A stretch of 64,000 nt of DNA from PCPOR2b sp965220385 (GTDB taxonomy: Bacteria; Poribacteria; WGA-4E; PCPOR2b), in the NCBI GenBank assembly GCA_965220385.1, contig OZ244825.1, positions 1,116,001 to 1,180,000 of the forward strand, given 5' to 3'. Both the position numbers and the translations under genes were made by a program. Positions within the stretch are counted from its first letter, which is position 1, and every line of letters begins with the position of its first letter. Under the pieces are notes generated by a model. It searched no databases, was not told the DNA's origin, and saw only the letters and a program-made list of their open reading frames with translations. Shown here piece by piece: positions 34,853 to 44,200 of this stretch.

Positions 34853-35749
34853 ATGAGTGAAAAGCCTAAAATCGCCGCCGACCAACCAAACGCTAAGGTC
34901 ATCGCATTGGTACTGTTGCTTGGCTTGCTCTGGGGTGGGAACTCAGTTTCGATTAAGATCGGTTTACAGGGAGTTCCGCCCTTTGCACTCGCGACGATGC
35001 GCTTTCTCCTCGGGTTTGCTGCCATTACGCTGTGGTCGTTGCATCAGCGGGTTCGCCTGCGACTGAATCCGGGCGAGTTGCTCCCACTGATCTTTGTGTC
35101 GGTGATTTTTACACTGCAAATTACAACCCTGAACCTCGGAACACAGATCACAGAGGCATCTCGATCCACGGTTTTCATCAGCACATACCCGTTCTTTACG
35201 GCGTTATTTGCCCATTTCTGGGTGCCGGGCGATTCGCTCTCGGTCAGAAAAACAGTTGGAATTACCCTCGCATTCGGTGGTGTGCTCCTAACCTTTGGCG
35301 GTGATCTGCAATTTAGGGAGCATGATTATCTGCGCGGGGACTTGATTGTTTTGCTAAGCGGTTGTCTATTAGGTCTTCGAACCGTGGTCACCAAGCTCAT
35401 CATCCAATCCATTCACCCGTATCGCCTCCTGTTCTGGTTAATGGTTTTTAGTATCCCATGTTTTCTCATTTCGAGCCTGTTCTTGGAGCGGGAGGCTAAC
35501 TTTTACTTTTCAGTTTCCGGCGTGAGCGCAATTTTCTATCAGGGCATCGTTATTGCCGGATTTTGCTTTGTCTCTTGGACATCGATTCTTGAGCAGTACA
35601 GCCCGAGCAGGTTGGTTGTTCTGTTCTTTGTGACACCGCTGTTTGGCGTGTTGTTAAGCTATCTGCTCTTAGGCGACGAGATCGGTTTCGCGCTGGTCGT
35701 AGGTGCGTGCTTAGTCGCTTATGGCATCTATCTCGTCAATAAAAATTAA
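34853..35749 (+). CDS. EamA/DMT-family transporter
   Basis: A 298-residue inner-membrane protein with ten predicted hydrophobic helices in two five-helix EamA repeats. The first repeat opens VIALVLLLGLLWGGNSVSIK and the second GDLIVLLSGCLLGLRTVVTK; the ends ALVVGACLVAYGIYLVN are typical. Related proteins export amino acids, nucleosides or other small metabolites, or import sugars. The specificity cannot be read from the sequence. It lies downstream of a PhyH gene, so it could export or import that enzyme's product or substrate, but this is only an inference. Confidence 0.88.
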   Translation: MSEKPKIAADQPNAKVIALVLLLGLLWGGNSVSIKIGLQGVPPFALATMRFLLGFAAITLWSLHQRVRLRLNPGELLPLIFVSVIFTLQITTLNLGTQITEASRSTVFISTYPFFTALFAHFWVPGDSLSVRKTVGITLAFGGVLLTFGGDLQFREHDYLRGDLIVLLSGCLLGLRTVVTKLIIQSIHPYRLLFWLMVFSIPCFLISSLFLEREANFYFSVSGVSAIFYQGIVIAGFCFVSWTSILEQYSPSRLVVLFFVTPLFGVLLSYLLLGDEIGFALVVGACLVAYGIYLVNKN

Positions 35750-35866
35750 ACCCTTTCGTCTCGCGCTCCCCCTCTGTTGGATCTTACCTGTTTGTTCCAA
35801 TCTATCAGCCTACATTCTCGATTTTCGTTCCTACATCTTTCCCTATGTTTCGACTCCTACAGTGAT

Positions 35867-35992
35867 TATAGTGAATTATGAAAATCCATTGATACCTCTT
35901 TGGTAGGAGCGATTTCCAAATCGCGACACGTCGGAAATCGGCGTTCCCTCGTACAATTCAAAAATGTCCAGTTAATTGTAAAATTCACCATA
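35867..35992. repeat. MITE-like element copy 2 (126 bp)
   Basis: Terminal inverted repeats TATAGTGAATT (35867-35877) and AATTCACCATA (35982-35992) pair at 10 of 11 positions. The interior has TGGTAGG followed by the hairpin GCGATTT-CC-AAATCGC (35909-35924). The size, ends and GGTAGG-hairpin order match copy 1 at 33663-33793, though the interiors differ in sequence. Confidence 0.55.
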
Positions 35993-36073
35993 GTATTCTT
36001 TTGGTGGTGAGTAGAAACTACCCGCGATAGGATTACCCCAATCTCAGGGGCAGTTTCCGTTCAGTATTGGGCG

Positions 36074-36102
36074 TTGACCTTTTGTAACCATCGTGATATG
36101 AT
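36074..36102 (+). promoter_or_regulatory. Sigma-70 promoter for the Gfo/Idh gene
   Basis: TTGACC (36074-36079) and TATGAT (36097-36102) with an ideal 17-nt spacer, 46 nt before the ATG at 36149. Confidence 0.75.
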
Positions 36103-36148
36103 AAAAAGATAACGACAGGGACGTGAAACTTCAGATAGGGAGAACGTT

Positions 36149-37354
36149 ATGCAAGCAGAAAAGGTCAGATTGGCAATCATTGGCTGCGGCGGGATGGCAG
36201 GCGCTCATCTGAATGCCTACATTGGACTCAAGAATCAAGGCATTGATATATTCGATTTTGTAGCGATGTGTGATGTTGACATAGATCGGGCGAAAGGTTT
36301 TGCCGCGAGAGCTGCTGAAGTACAAGAGGGCGTAGAACCCAAGGTCTACGACGACATTGATAAGATGCTAAGGGCGGAAGAATTGACAGCAGCTGACATC
36401 TGTGGTCCCCATTTCTTGCATCACTCGCTCGCTATTACCTGTTTTGAAGCAGGTGTTGATGTGATTGTTGAGAAACCGCTTGGAGTGACGGTCCGTGCGG
36501 GCTGGAAGATGATTAAGAGCGCAGAAGTGCACAATCGTATTCTTGCCACCGCAGAGCAGGTGCGCCGATGGGTGGGTCCACGCACTGTAGAATGGCTGAT
36601 AAATAAAGAGAACCGGATTGGGCAGCCTCGCATGTTTTTCCGACAGAGCGTCGGTGGTGCTAACAAAGATCCCGAAAATCTCTTGCGCGATGAGATGACG
36701 ACATGGCGAAAAGACAAACTCACAAGCGGCGGAAACGGTATTATTGATGGCGGGGTGCATTACATAGATCTCCTTATCTACTTCTACGGCGAACCGGACG
36801 AGGTTTATGCCCGATCCGAGAATCTGGGCCAATACCAGTTCAAAGATTCGGACGGTAATTATGTACCTCAATCTGTCGAGGATACCGCGCTTGCAACCAT
36901 CACATTCAAGAGTGGTGTTATCGGTCAATGGGTCAACACGGGTGCCGCTCCGGGACGCAGTATCGGTTATAATAGCTATCACGGGAGCCTCGGTTCCATC
37001 TACAGCACCGGAGGATACCCACAATCCCCTGAATTGCAACTGTGGGATGGGAGCGTTGAGGATCCAGAGTCACTGCAGAATACCTACATGGCAAACCTCA
37101 GTCCAGAAGAGAAAGATCGGCTGTTCCCACACGGCATCACCGAGGGAGTGATGCTTGAGGTCTACGACTTTCTGGATGCAGTTCGTAAGCGGCGCCGCCC
37201 CGAACTTGACGGGGTCGATGGCTTGAAAGCACAAGCGGTCTGTAACGCGATCTACGAATCGGGATGGATCGGTCAGGCAGTGAAGTTCGATGATGTCTAC
37301 AACGACAGAGTAACAGGTTATCAGGATGAGATTAACGAACGATGGGGGCTTTAA
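36149..37354 (+). CDS. Gfo/Idh/MocA family oxidoreductase
   Basis: A 401-residue protein, longer than the usual 330-350. The Rossmann motif is LAIIGCGGMAGAHLNAY, and the catalytic-lysine motif is VEKPLGVTV near residue 110. The C-terminal region has the GGNGIIDGGVHYIDLLIYF helix, which carries the substrate-site aspartate and histidine. The extra length lies in the last third (SPELQLWDGSVEDPESLQ and following). It has its own consensus promoter. A NUDIX gene follows at 54 bp. The substrate is unknown. Confidence 0.9.
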   Translation: MQAEKVRLAIIGCGGMAGAHLNAYIGLKNQGIDIFDFVAMCDVDIDRAKGFAARAAEVQEGVEPKVYDDIDKMLRAEELTAADICGPHFLHHSLAITCFEAGVDVIVEKPLGVTVRAGWKMIKSAEVHNRILATAEQVRRWVGPRTVEWLINKENRIGQPRMFFRQSVGGANKDPENLLRDEMTTWRKDKLTSGGNGIIDGGVHYIDLLIYFYGEPDEVYARSENLGQYQFKDSDGNYVPQSVEDTALATITFKSGVIGQWVNTGAAPGRSIGYNSYHGSLGSIYSTGGYPQSPELQLWDGSVEDPESLQNTYMANLSPEEKDRLFPHGITEGVMLEVYDFLDAVRKRRRPELDGVDGLKAQAVCNAIYESGWIGQAVKFDDVYNDRVTGYQDEINERWGL

Positions 37355-37408
37355 GGATCCATCCCAAAAACTGATTCCAACCTGAGACTGTGTGGAACAG
37401 GGAAGCGT

Positions 37409-37882
37409 ATGGAATGGAAATTCACGCTCGGCGTTGGTGGTGTGGTCGTTCGTGATGAAGAACTACTCTTAGTTCATCACGCCTACGGTGCTAAGAAATG
37501 GCAGATTCCGGGCGGGTATGTCAAACCGGATGAATGTGCCCATGAGGGAGTCGTGCGGGAAATCTACGAAGAAACCCGTATCCATGCAGAAGTCGATGGG
37601 CTGCTTGGGGTACGCCATCGTGTGAAGGAAGGTGATAACTCGACGTATCTTATCTTCAGAATGAGCTCTATCTCATTACACGATCCCATTCCCGATGGAC
37701 GCGAGGTGGATGCCGCCAGCTATTTTACCCTTCAGGAAATCGAAGCGCTCGCGCCGGAAGAAATTCCTGCGCTCAATCGTTGGGTTGCCCGATCTGTCCT
37801 GGGGGTAACATCACAAGTACTGCTCGATCACGGCGACCCAGATGGGCTTAATCGACCATACAACCTTTACATTTTTCCTTGA
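37409..37882 (+). CDS. NUDIX hydrolase
   Basis: A 157-residue pyrophosphohydrolase. The Nudix box G-x5-E-x7-REUxEExGU is present: G36 begins GYVKPDECAHEGV and REIYEET follows at residues 50-56, with R57-I58 in place of the usual x-G. The N-terminal strand FTLGVGGVVVRDEELLLVHH is typical. The last ~30 residues (SQVLLDHGDPDGLNRPYNLYIFP) lie outside the domain. Substrates in this family are nucleoside diphosphates linked to another moiety; which one is unknown. Confidence 0.92.
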   Translation: MEWKFTLGVGGVVVRDEELLLVHHAYGAKKWQIPGGYVKPDECAHEGVVREIYEETRIHAEVDGLLGVRHRVKEGDNSTYLIFRMSSISLHDPIPDGREVDAASYFTLQEIEALAPEEIPALNRWVARSVLGVTSQVLLDHGDPDGLNRPYNLYIFP

Positions 37883-37907
37883 ATCACTACGTGCTCCCAA
37901 CTATGCT

Positions 37908-37980
37908 GAATTCTAAAAATAAATAGACACTTTCGCCCCCCGGTAGGCGAGGTTTCCAACCTCGCCGATTGGTAGAATTC
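37908..37980. repeat. GGTAGG-hairpin element, third copy
   Basis: CGGTAGG is followed by the perfect hairpin GGCGAGGTT-TCC-AACCTCGCC (37946-37966), flanked by inverted GAATTCTA (37908-37915) and TAGAATTC (37973-37980). The central part matches the two MITE-like copies at 33.7 and 35.9 kb. The ends differ, so it may be a shortened or different member of the same family. Confidence 0.5.
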
Positions 37981-38091
37981 TACACACATGTCACCCTGCT
38001 GGGGCTTGAAGTTGCAATTTGAGTGATTCTAACTGATTTTTTGGGTTCATTCACGCATCACGTTTCACGTTTCACGTATGAGGAGACTAAC

Positions 38092-39156
38092 ATGAATCAA
38101 CACGAACAGGAATCAATCGTTAACGCAGACCAGCTCCAACAGGTCTGTAGCCAACTGTACCAGAAAGCTGGTGTCGCACGAGAGTATGCTGATACCATCG
38201 CTCAGATGCAAGTTTTAATGGATCTGCGAGGTGTCCCGTCACATGCGACGCGCGGCGTACCGGGCTATGTGCGTGGGATGATAAGCGGCAACACCAATCC
38301 AAATCCGGACATGAAAACGCTTGCGGATAGTCCGGCGTCCGCCCTACTTGATGGTGACCAAGGGTTGGGGCACCTTGTCGCTATCCACGGAATGAACCTC
38401 GCTATCGAAAAAGCCAAAGCAACTTCGATCGGCGTTGTAGTTGTTCGCAACAGCAATCACTTCGGTGCCGCCTCAAGTCATGCAATGCGTGCGCTTGAAC
38501 ACGATATGATTGGGTTTGCAACCACCAATGGAGGGGGTGTGAACGTGGCGGTCTTTGGTGCGCGGACTAATTCAATTGGCAACAACGCGCTTGCTTTCGC
38601 CATTCCCGCTGATGAAGAGCCGCCAATTGTGTTGGATATGGCGTGCGGTGCTGCAGCTGCCGGCAGAATTGGAACGGCACGAATGTATGATCAGAAAATC
38701 CCGTTAGGTTGGGGACTCGACGCGGACGGGGAGGAGACCGATGATCCATCGAAGGTGGCAGCGATTCTACCTGCTGCGGGTCCGAAAGGTTCTGCGCTCG
38801 CCATTATCATGGACGTGCTGTGTGGACCGTTGGGCGGCGGACTGATGGGAATCAATAAAGCGTACAATCCACGGAACGCACCTCCCGAAAAAATTTCGAC
38901 AGCTCACTTTTTCTTTGCTATTAACGTTGCGAGTCTGACCTCAGTGGATCAATTTAAAGAGGAAATGGATGAACAGATTCGCACGACCCGCAAAGCCGAA
39001 CCACGTAAGGGATTTGATCGGGTTACCCTTCCCGGTGAAGTGGAGTGGGAACTCACCGAAGAACGTCGTGCAAACGGTATTCCGCTCCACAAGTCCCAAG
39101 TGCAGTCCCTCGAAGAACTGGCAGATGAGTTGGGAGTGCCTGTGCCTTGGAAGTAG
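38092..39156 (+). CDS. Ldh2-type malate/L-lactate (2-hydroxyacid) dehydrogenase
   Basis: A 354-residue Ldh_2-family enzyme. Family blocks visible are MDLRGVPSHATRGVPGYV, VVVVRNSNHFGAASSHAMRA, NSIGNNALAFAIPA and the glycine-rich GPKGSALAIIMDVLCGPLGGG. Note that the HDSHG histidine block of the paralog at 11.2 kb reads VPSHATRG here, so the substrate pockets probably differ. Start: the ATG at 38092 has AGGAG 7 nt upstream. The 209-bp leader holds a GGTAGG hairpin and three CGTTTCACGT-like units. It likely acts on a 2-hydroxyacid. Confidence 0.9.
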   Translation: MNQHEQESIVNADQLQQVCSQLYQKAGVAREYADTIAQMQVLMDLRGVPSHATRGVPGYVRGMISGNTNPNPDMKTLADSPASALLDGDQGLGHLVAIHGMNLAIEKAKATSIGVVVVRNSNHFGAASSHAMRALEHDMIGFATTNGGGVNVAVFGARTNSIGNNALAFAIPADEEPPIVLDMACGAAAAGRIGTARMYDQKIPLGWGLDADGEETDDPSKVAAILPAAGPKGSALAIIMDVLCGPLGGGLMGINKAYNPRNAPPEKISTAHFFFAINVASLTSVDQFKEEMDEQIRTTRKAEPRKGFDRVTLPGEVEWELTEERRANGIPLHKSQVQSLEELADELGVPVPWK

Positions 39157-39243
39157 ACTTAGTCGGATAGATGGGGCATCTGGTCTTGGGACAGAGAGTT
39201 TGAGCTCTGTGACCTGATATGATGGCAAATGAATGGGTGAGAC

Positions 39244-39492
39244 ATGACTGCTCCGACCAATCAACACCAAAAGGGTATTGTCTATCTAAATGGCAAAGCC
39301 TGGTATAGATTTCTCAAGGTCTTGTATGTCCTGATCCTTGGACTAACGATAGGACTATCAGTACCAATTGCGCTGGTTTTTGGTTGGCTTCAGCTAATAT
39401 TGATCGCGCCGCTGGTTATCCTCTTCATTCTCGAAATAGGCAAGAGATCGCTCTATTACATCATCACGGGGAAAGTCTTTCCAAATCGTTAG
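39244..39492 (+). CDS. Small membrane protein, two TM helices
   Basis: An 82-residue protein with two hydrophobic segments (VLYVLILGLTIGLSVPIALVF and LILIAPLVILFILEIG, about residues 27-65) between a hydrophilic, basic N-terminus and a basic C-terminus (GKRSLYYIITGKVFPNR). No motif is recognised. It lies between the Ldh2 gene and the convergent VCBS protein gene; its ATG has a weak GGGTGAG upstream. It could be a real small membrane protein, but evidence is limited to composition and length. Confidence 0.5.
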   Translation: MTAPTNQHQKGIVYLNGKAWYRFLKVLYVLILGLTIGLSVPIALVFGWLQLILIAPLVILFILEIGKRSLYYIITGKVFPNR

Positions 39493-39553
39493 AGGGATCG
39501 CTACCGAGCGAGAAAAACAAGTGTTGTCTGCCGCCTATCGTTTGAGATCATGC

Positions 39554-41230
39554 TCAGTGTCCCGGAGTCTGTCCGCCGACTTCCTCGGTAATGAGAAGCA
39601 GCTGATTTGCTTCGACATCCGTAAGTGTTTGCACCACACCGCTGGGCCAACTGATTTTCACAGTCATCGCTTTCGTCTCTGTTCCCAATCCAAAAATGAG
39701 CCGCAGATCGTGCCCCGAAAGGTAACTTGATCCAGCTCGCACCTCATTCATCTGGGAGCGAGAGCCGGTCACAACTTCGACCCGCGCACCAATTCCATCG
39801 CGGTTGCTCGTGACCCCAACCGTTTTGACGGTCAACCAGTTATGTTCGTTTCCACCCTCGTTGCGGAGTAGCACGCCTTCCTGATTCAGATTGACCACAA
39901 AAATATCGGTGTCACCATCATTATCATAATCGCCAAAAGCCGCACCGCGCCCCACCATTCTAACCGAGAAGTACTCGCCGGACTGTTCAGATACATCAAC
40001 GAAATCACCCTTGCCTGTGTTGAGGAAAAGTTGGTCGGTTTGTGCGTATTCGAGCGCATCTGACTCGGTAGGATAGAGATGGCCGTTAGCGATAAAGAGA
40101 TCTAATGCACCGTCATTGTTCGCATCGAAGAACTTTGTTCCAAAAGCCAATTTCAGAAAACTGACCTCACCCAGCCCCGCGATATTGGTGAAATCCACCA
40201 ATGCGCCATCTGCGGTGTTATGGTACAGTGTATTGGTTTCGTTGGAAAAATTAGTAACGAAAATATCCAGTGAACCGTCGTTGTTGTAGTCCCCGAAATC
40301 TACCCCCATCCCACCTTCCGCGACGCCATGCTCGTTATACGCTGCACCCGCGAAGGGACCGATATCCACAAACCGCCCATCACCCGAATTGCGGTACAGA
40401 AAATTGGGAGTTGTATCGTTGGCGACGTAGATGTCGATACGTCCGTCGTTGTCGTAATCCCCACAGGTTACGCCGAGACCTTTGCCCGTTTTGTTGTAAA
40501 CACCAGTCTGCCTCGTAACATCGGTGAACGTCCCATCGCCATTGTTCCTATAAAGCGTGTCGGGGACGCCTGCGTAGACCTGCGGATTGGAGTAGATCCG
40601 CCGACCACGTGGATCGAACCAATCCTGGTCAGTTGTCAAATCATAAGCGAGGTAGTTGACGACATATAGGTCTAAGTTTCCGTCATGATTGTAGTCCACA
40701 AAGGCGCAGCTTGAACTCCATTTTTCTCCGTTTCCCACGCCAGCGTGAACCGTCGCATCCCTGAATGTGCCATCCCCGTTGTTCTGATAGAGAACATTTT
40801 TGCCGAAGTTGGTTACGTATAGATCTGTGTCCCCATCGTTGTCATAATCTGCGGCAACGCAGCCCATACCGTAGCCGATGCCTCCTACACCCGCCTGCTT
40901 CGTGACTTCCACAAATCCGCCATTCCCGTTGTTCTGATAGAGAATGTTCGTGGGCGGCATATCCATCTCAAAGCCGGGCAGCGGTGCCCCGTTTACGATG
41001 TAAAGATCTAAATCCCCGTCGTTATCATAATCCAAAAATGCCGCCCCGGAACCCATGGTTTCCAGATAGAACTTCTGATCGCTAGCGCCACTGACATGCT
41101 TGAACGTAATGCCCGATTCGGTGGTCACATCAACGAACTGGACAGAGGCTTCGCCTTGGGAAGTCGCAACGAGAAGATTGAGTATGAGCCAAAAAAAACG
41201 TTTTAACCTGCTTTGCATTCTTGCGGTCAT
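39554..41230 (-). CDS. FG-GAP/VCBS repeat protein with ASPIC/UnbV domain
   Basis: A 558-residue secreted protein. A signal peptide (FFWLILNLLVATSQGEA) is followed by at least eight FG-GAP/VCBS repeats, each with a calcium loop of the form DYDNDGDLDLYIVN or DNNNDGALDLFIAN, forming a beta-propeller. The C-terminal ~90 residues are an ASPIC/UnbV domain (WLTVKTVGVTSNRDGIGARV and LIFGLGTETKAMTVKISWP). The ATG at 41230 lies 4 bp after the stop of the upstream VCBS-TPR gene, so the two are co-transcribed. Such proteins act in adhesion or carbohydrate binding; this copy has no anchor beyond the signal. Confidence 0.88.
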   Translation of the reverse strand: MTARMQSRLKRFFWLILNLLVATSQGEASVQFVDVTTESGITFKHVSGASDQKFYLETMGSGAAFLDYDNDGDLDLYIVNGAPLPGFEMDMPPTNILYQNNGNGGFVEVTKQAGVGGIGYGMGCVAADYDNDGDTDLYVTNFGKNVLYQNNGDGTFRDATVHAGVGNGEKWSSSCAFVDYNHDGNLDLYVVNYLAYDLTTDQDWFDPRGRRIYSNPQVYAGVPDTLYRNNGDGTFTDVTRQTGVYNKTGKGLGVTCGDYDNDGRIDIYVANDTTPNFLYRNSGDGRFVDIGPFAGAAYNEHGVAEGGMGVDFGDYNNDGSLDIFVTNFSNETNTLYHNTADGALVDFTNIAGLGEVSFLKLAFGTKFFDANNDGALDLFIANGHLYPTESDALEYAQTDQLFLNTGKGDFVDVSEQSGEYFSVRMVGRGAAFGDYDNDGDTDIFVVNLNQEGVLLRNEGGNEHNWLTVKTVGVTSNRDGIGARVEVVTGSRSQMNEVRAGSSYLSGHDLRLIFGLGTETKAMTVKISWPSGVVQTLTDVEANQLLLITEEVGGQTPGH

Positions 41231-41234
41231 TATC

Positions 41235-44200
41235 CTATCTTCCTCGGAGTTGCCGAGCGATTCTGGATTCCTGAGCGGCTTTCTTTGACTCACCCAACCG
41301 TTTATACGTTTCGGCCAGATTTTCATGAAACTCTGGATTGCGTGGGTCAAGCCGACTCGCAGTGATGAACGATTGGGATGCGTCAGAATACCTTCTCTGG
41401 AGAAAGTAGCTCATGCCAAGGGTATTGTGCGCCTTCGGTTCATCGGGAGCAAGGCGAACAGCAGTTTGACATACACGCAGCATTCTATCCAGTCGATTGA
41501 GTCTCATATAGCAGACCGCGAGCACATTGTAGACCTCCCAGTTGCCCGGACTAAGTTTGATGGACTGTTCCAAAGGTGCAATAGCTTTTTCAAATCTACC
41601 GTATTGGGTATGAACATTTCCTAACTGATACCACCTTTCCGGGTTCTCTGGACTCTGTTGAATCGCGATTTCAAGCTGTGACACAAGGTTCATGTAGGGT
41701 TTGAGATGCTGGTACTTTCTGATCAGTTCAGCACCTTTCTGCACGTTTCCTTGTCGGATATAGGCGTTGCCTAAACTGTAATACGCCCGGATCTGATTTG
41801 GGTCCAGTTCAATAGCCTGTTCAAAGCAGCTAATCGCATCGTGAAAGTCTCCCTGCTTCAGATACACCATACCAAGATCGTAATACGGATGGTAAGGATA
41901 ATCCGGAGTAACTTCAGGGTTCAATGCAATCGCCCGACGTAACGCCTGAATCGCCTCTGGGTACTTATTCTGTTTGAAGTAAGCGACGCCAAGCATTTGA
42001 TGTGGGACGGGATCGTCAGGGACTAACCGAATCGAGGTTTGAAACGATTCAACTGCTTCGGTAGTTTTGCCAAGATAAAGCAGGTAGATGCGCCCAAGGA
42101 GACGATGCGCTTCCTCACGGTTGGGGTCAATCTGGATGGCTTTCTTGAGAGATTCTACAGCCCCAAGATAATTTTCGATCCTGGTCAGGTCTAATCCGCC
42201 GTTATAAAATATTACATAGTCCGCGGCGCTCATTTCCGAGAGATCGCTGCCCTTCGAATTAGCCTGTGATGCTCTTGTCGAGTCGTGCCTGTGCTTATCT
42301 TCGGTGATTTCAGACCCATCGTTCCCTGTCTGAGTATCTAACCCCAGCTTTAGCTTTTTAAGCCGGATTATCGTGTACTCTGTCTCGCCCTCCGTAATCT
42401 GTATAAATTGGTTAAGTGGCACATCGTGGAACCTTTGTGTCATTCCGGTGGTAGGCCAGAAGATTTCCAGTATCTCGATTTGGTCTGCCTTTCCTAAACC
42501 GAGCGTTTGGCGGAGGGAATTGGCACCGAAGCTGCCCCCACTGTTGACATGCTTATAAATGGAGCGTTGCTCACTATGTTCAAGGACTCTAAGGTGGATC
42601 CGAGTTCCAATTGCTGATCGGTTAGAGCCTACACCGACAAGTTTTATAGTGAGGAAATGGTTCCCCAAACCTGGGTTTTCATACAGGACGTTACTATATC
42701 CATCACCGGGGAAGGCGCCGCCCATCTGCTCAAAGATATCCTGATCTCCATCGTTATCAAGATCTGCAAAGACCACAGCGTGACCCTTCTGCAGATGACC
42801 AAAGCCGCCAGCGTAGGTCACGTCCACAAAGTCTGTGCCGCGTCGGTTGCGATACATAATGCTGGGCATCAGGTTTTTATAGTCCGGGTATCCCGTACCG
42901 AGATAAAAGTCTAGATAGCCATCGTTATCGAGGTCCCCGAAATTTGACCCCATCGGTGCGTTGGGGTGCACCAGATTCTGTTGCCTTCCAACCTCCTCAA
43001 AACGACCATTCCCATCGCCGCGATACAGATGGGCTAACCCATCCTCGCTCAGGTCAGGCCGGTTATGATAGGTCGATTTCGACGCGGCAGCCGCTGTAGA
43101 AGATGGATGTTCTATAGAGAGGTCAAGCGCCTGCGCCGCAAGATGCGAAATACCAGCAGAATAGGCGGACACATACAAGTCCAACACGCCATCGTTGTCA
43201 AAGTCCCAGAACCATGCGGGAAAGCTGCGCTTCGGTAGGTGGATATTGAGTTCCGTTGCCACGTCAGTGAAAGTTCCATCGCCGTTATTGCGGTAGAGGC
43301 GGTTAACCCCTTTGAAATTGGATACATAAAGATCCGGGAACCGATCCGCATTGTAATCACCCCAGATCACTGACTTCGTAAAGCCGTTGTTTTGAACACC
43401 GGCTTCTGCCGCCACGTCTGAGAAGGTGCCATCGCCATTGTTGCGGAACAACTGACAAGGTGCGCTGAACGCCTCGGTCGACTCGTTCCCAATATACAGA
43501 TCGAGATCACCGTCGTTATCGTAGTCTCCCCAAGATGCCGTTTGAGTGGGATAGTGAATATCGCCCAAACCGGCGTCGAACGTTACGTCGGTAAAAGTGC
43601 TGTCGCCGTTATTCCGTAGAAGTGAGTTCGGGTGCTGCCCAGCTGCCTCCAACCAAGCACCTCGCAATACAAGGATATCAATATTGTCATCATTGTCGTA
43701 GTCTGCCTGGAGAAGGTTCAACCCGCCGTATAAACCCAAAAGCCCCGCCTGTTCCGTCTGGTCTGAGAAGGTTCCGTCCCTGTTGTTACGGAAAAAGCGG
43801 ATCTGTCCAGCGGGATCCCACGTTGAGACAACGATATCCAAGTAATTGTCGTTGTCCAGATCATCAATAACCGCGCCGCCGGATAGATCAAAGGTATCAA
43901 GTCCCAACTGTGATGCGATGTTGATGAAGCGCGGCATCTCTTCTGTGGATTGGAATGCTTCCGGAGGAAGAAGATAAAGCTTCGGAACCTGCTCTGGATA
44001 GCCTCCAATTGTCATATAGGCGATGTTGAGCAGCCATCTCGCCTCCAGATGGAGTGGCAATTCAACCGTTGTGTTGCGTAGAACTTCGGTGAGATAGGTT
44101 ATTGCGTTTTGCGACCCCGCCTGTTGGGTGTGAATGCCCCCATCGCGCAATGGCAAAATGCAACTGTCAGGATTGCTCTCGATCCCAGCCTGATCAGGGC

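Larger units (their letters stand above)
35750..36148. other. Intergenic region, 399 bp, MITE-like repeat plus promoter
   Basis: It contains the second MITE-like repeat (35867-35992) and a sigma-70 promoter (36074-36102). Between them lies a short stretch with CCCC/GGGG complementarity (36033-36052). No open frame has coding features. Confidence 0.6.

Noticed and set aside
36368..37039. 223-codon minus-strand frame
   Set aside because: It is antisense to the Gfo/Idh gene at 36149, with no domain features or ribosome site.
39244..39492. Toxin/antitoxin or phage holin reading of the two-TM protein
   Set aside because: Two TM helices and a basic tail are not enough; there is no partner gene or lysis cluster. 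It is kept only as a small membrane protein.
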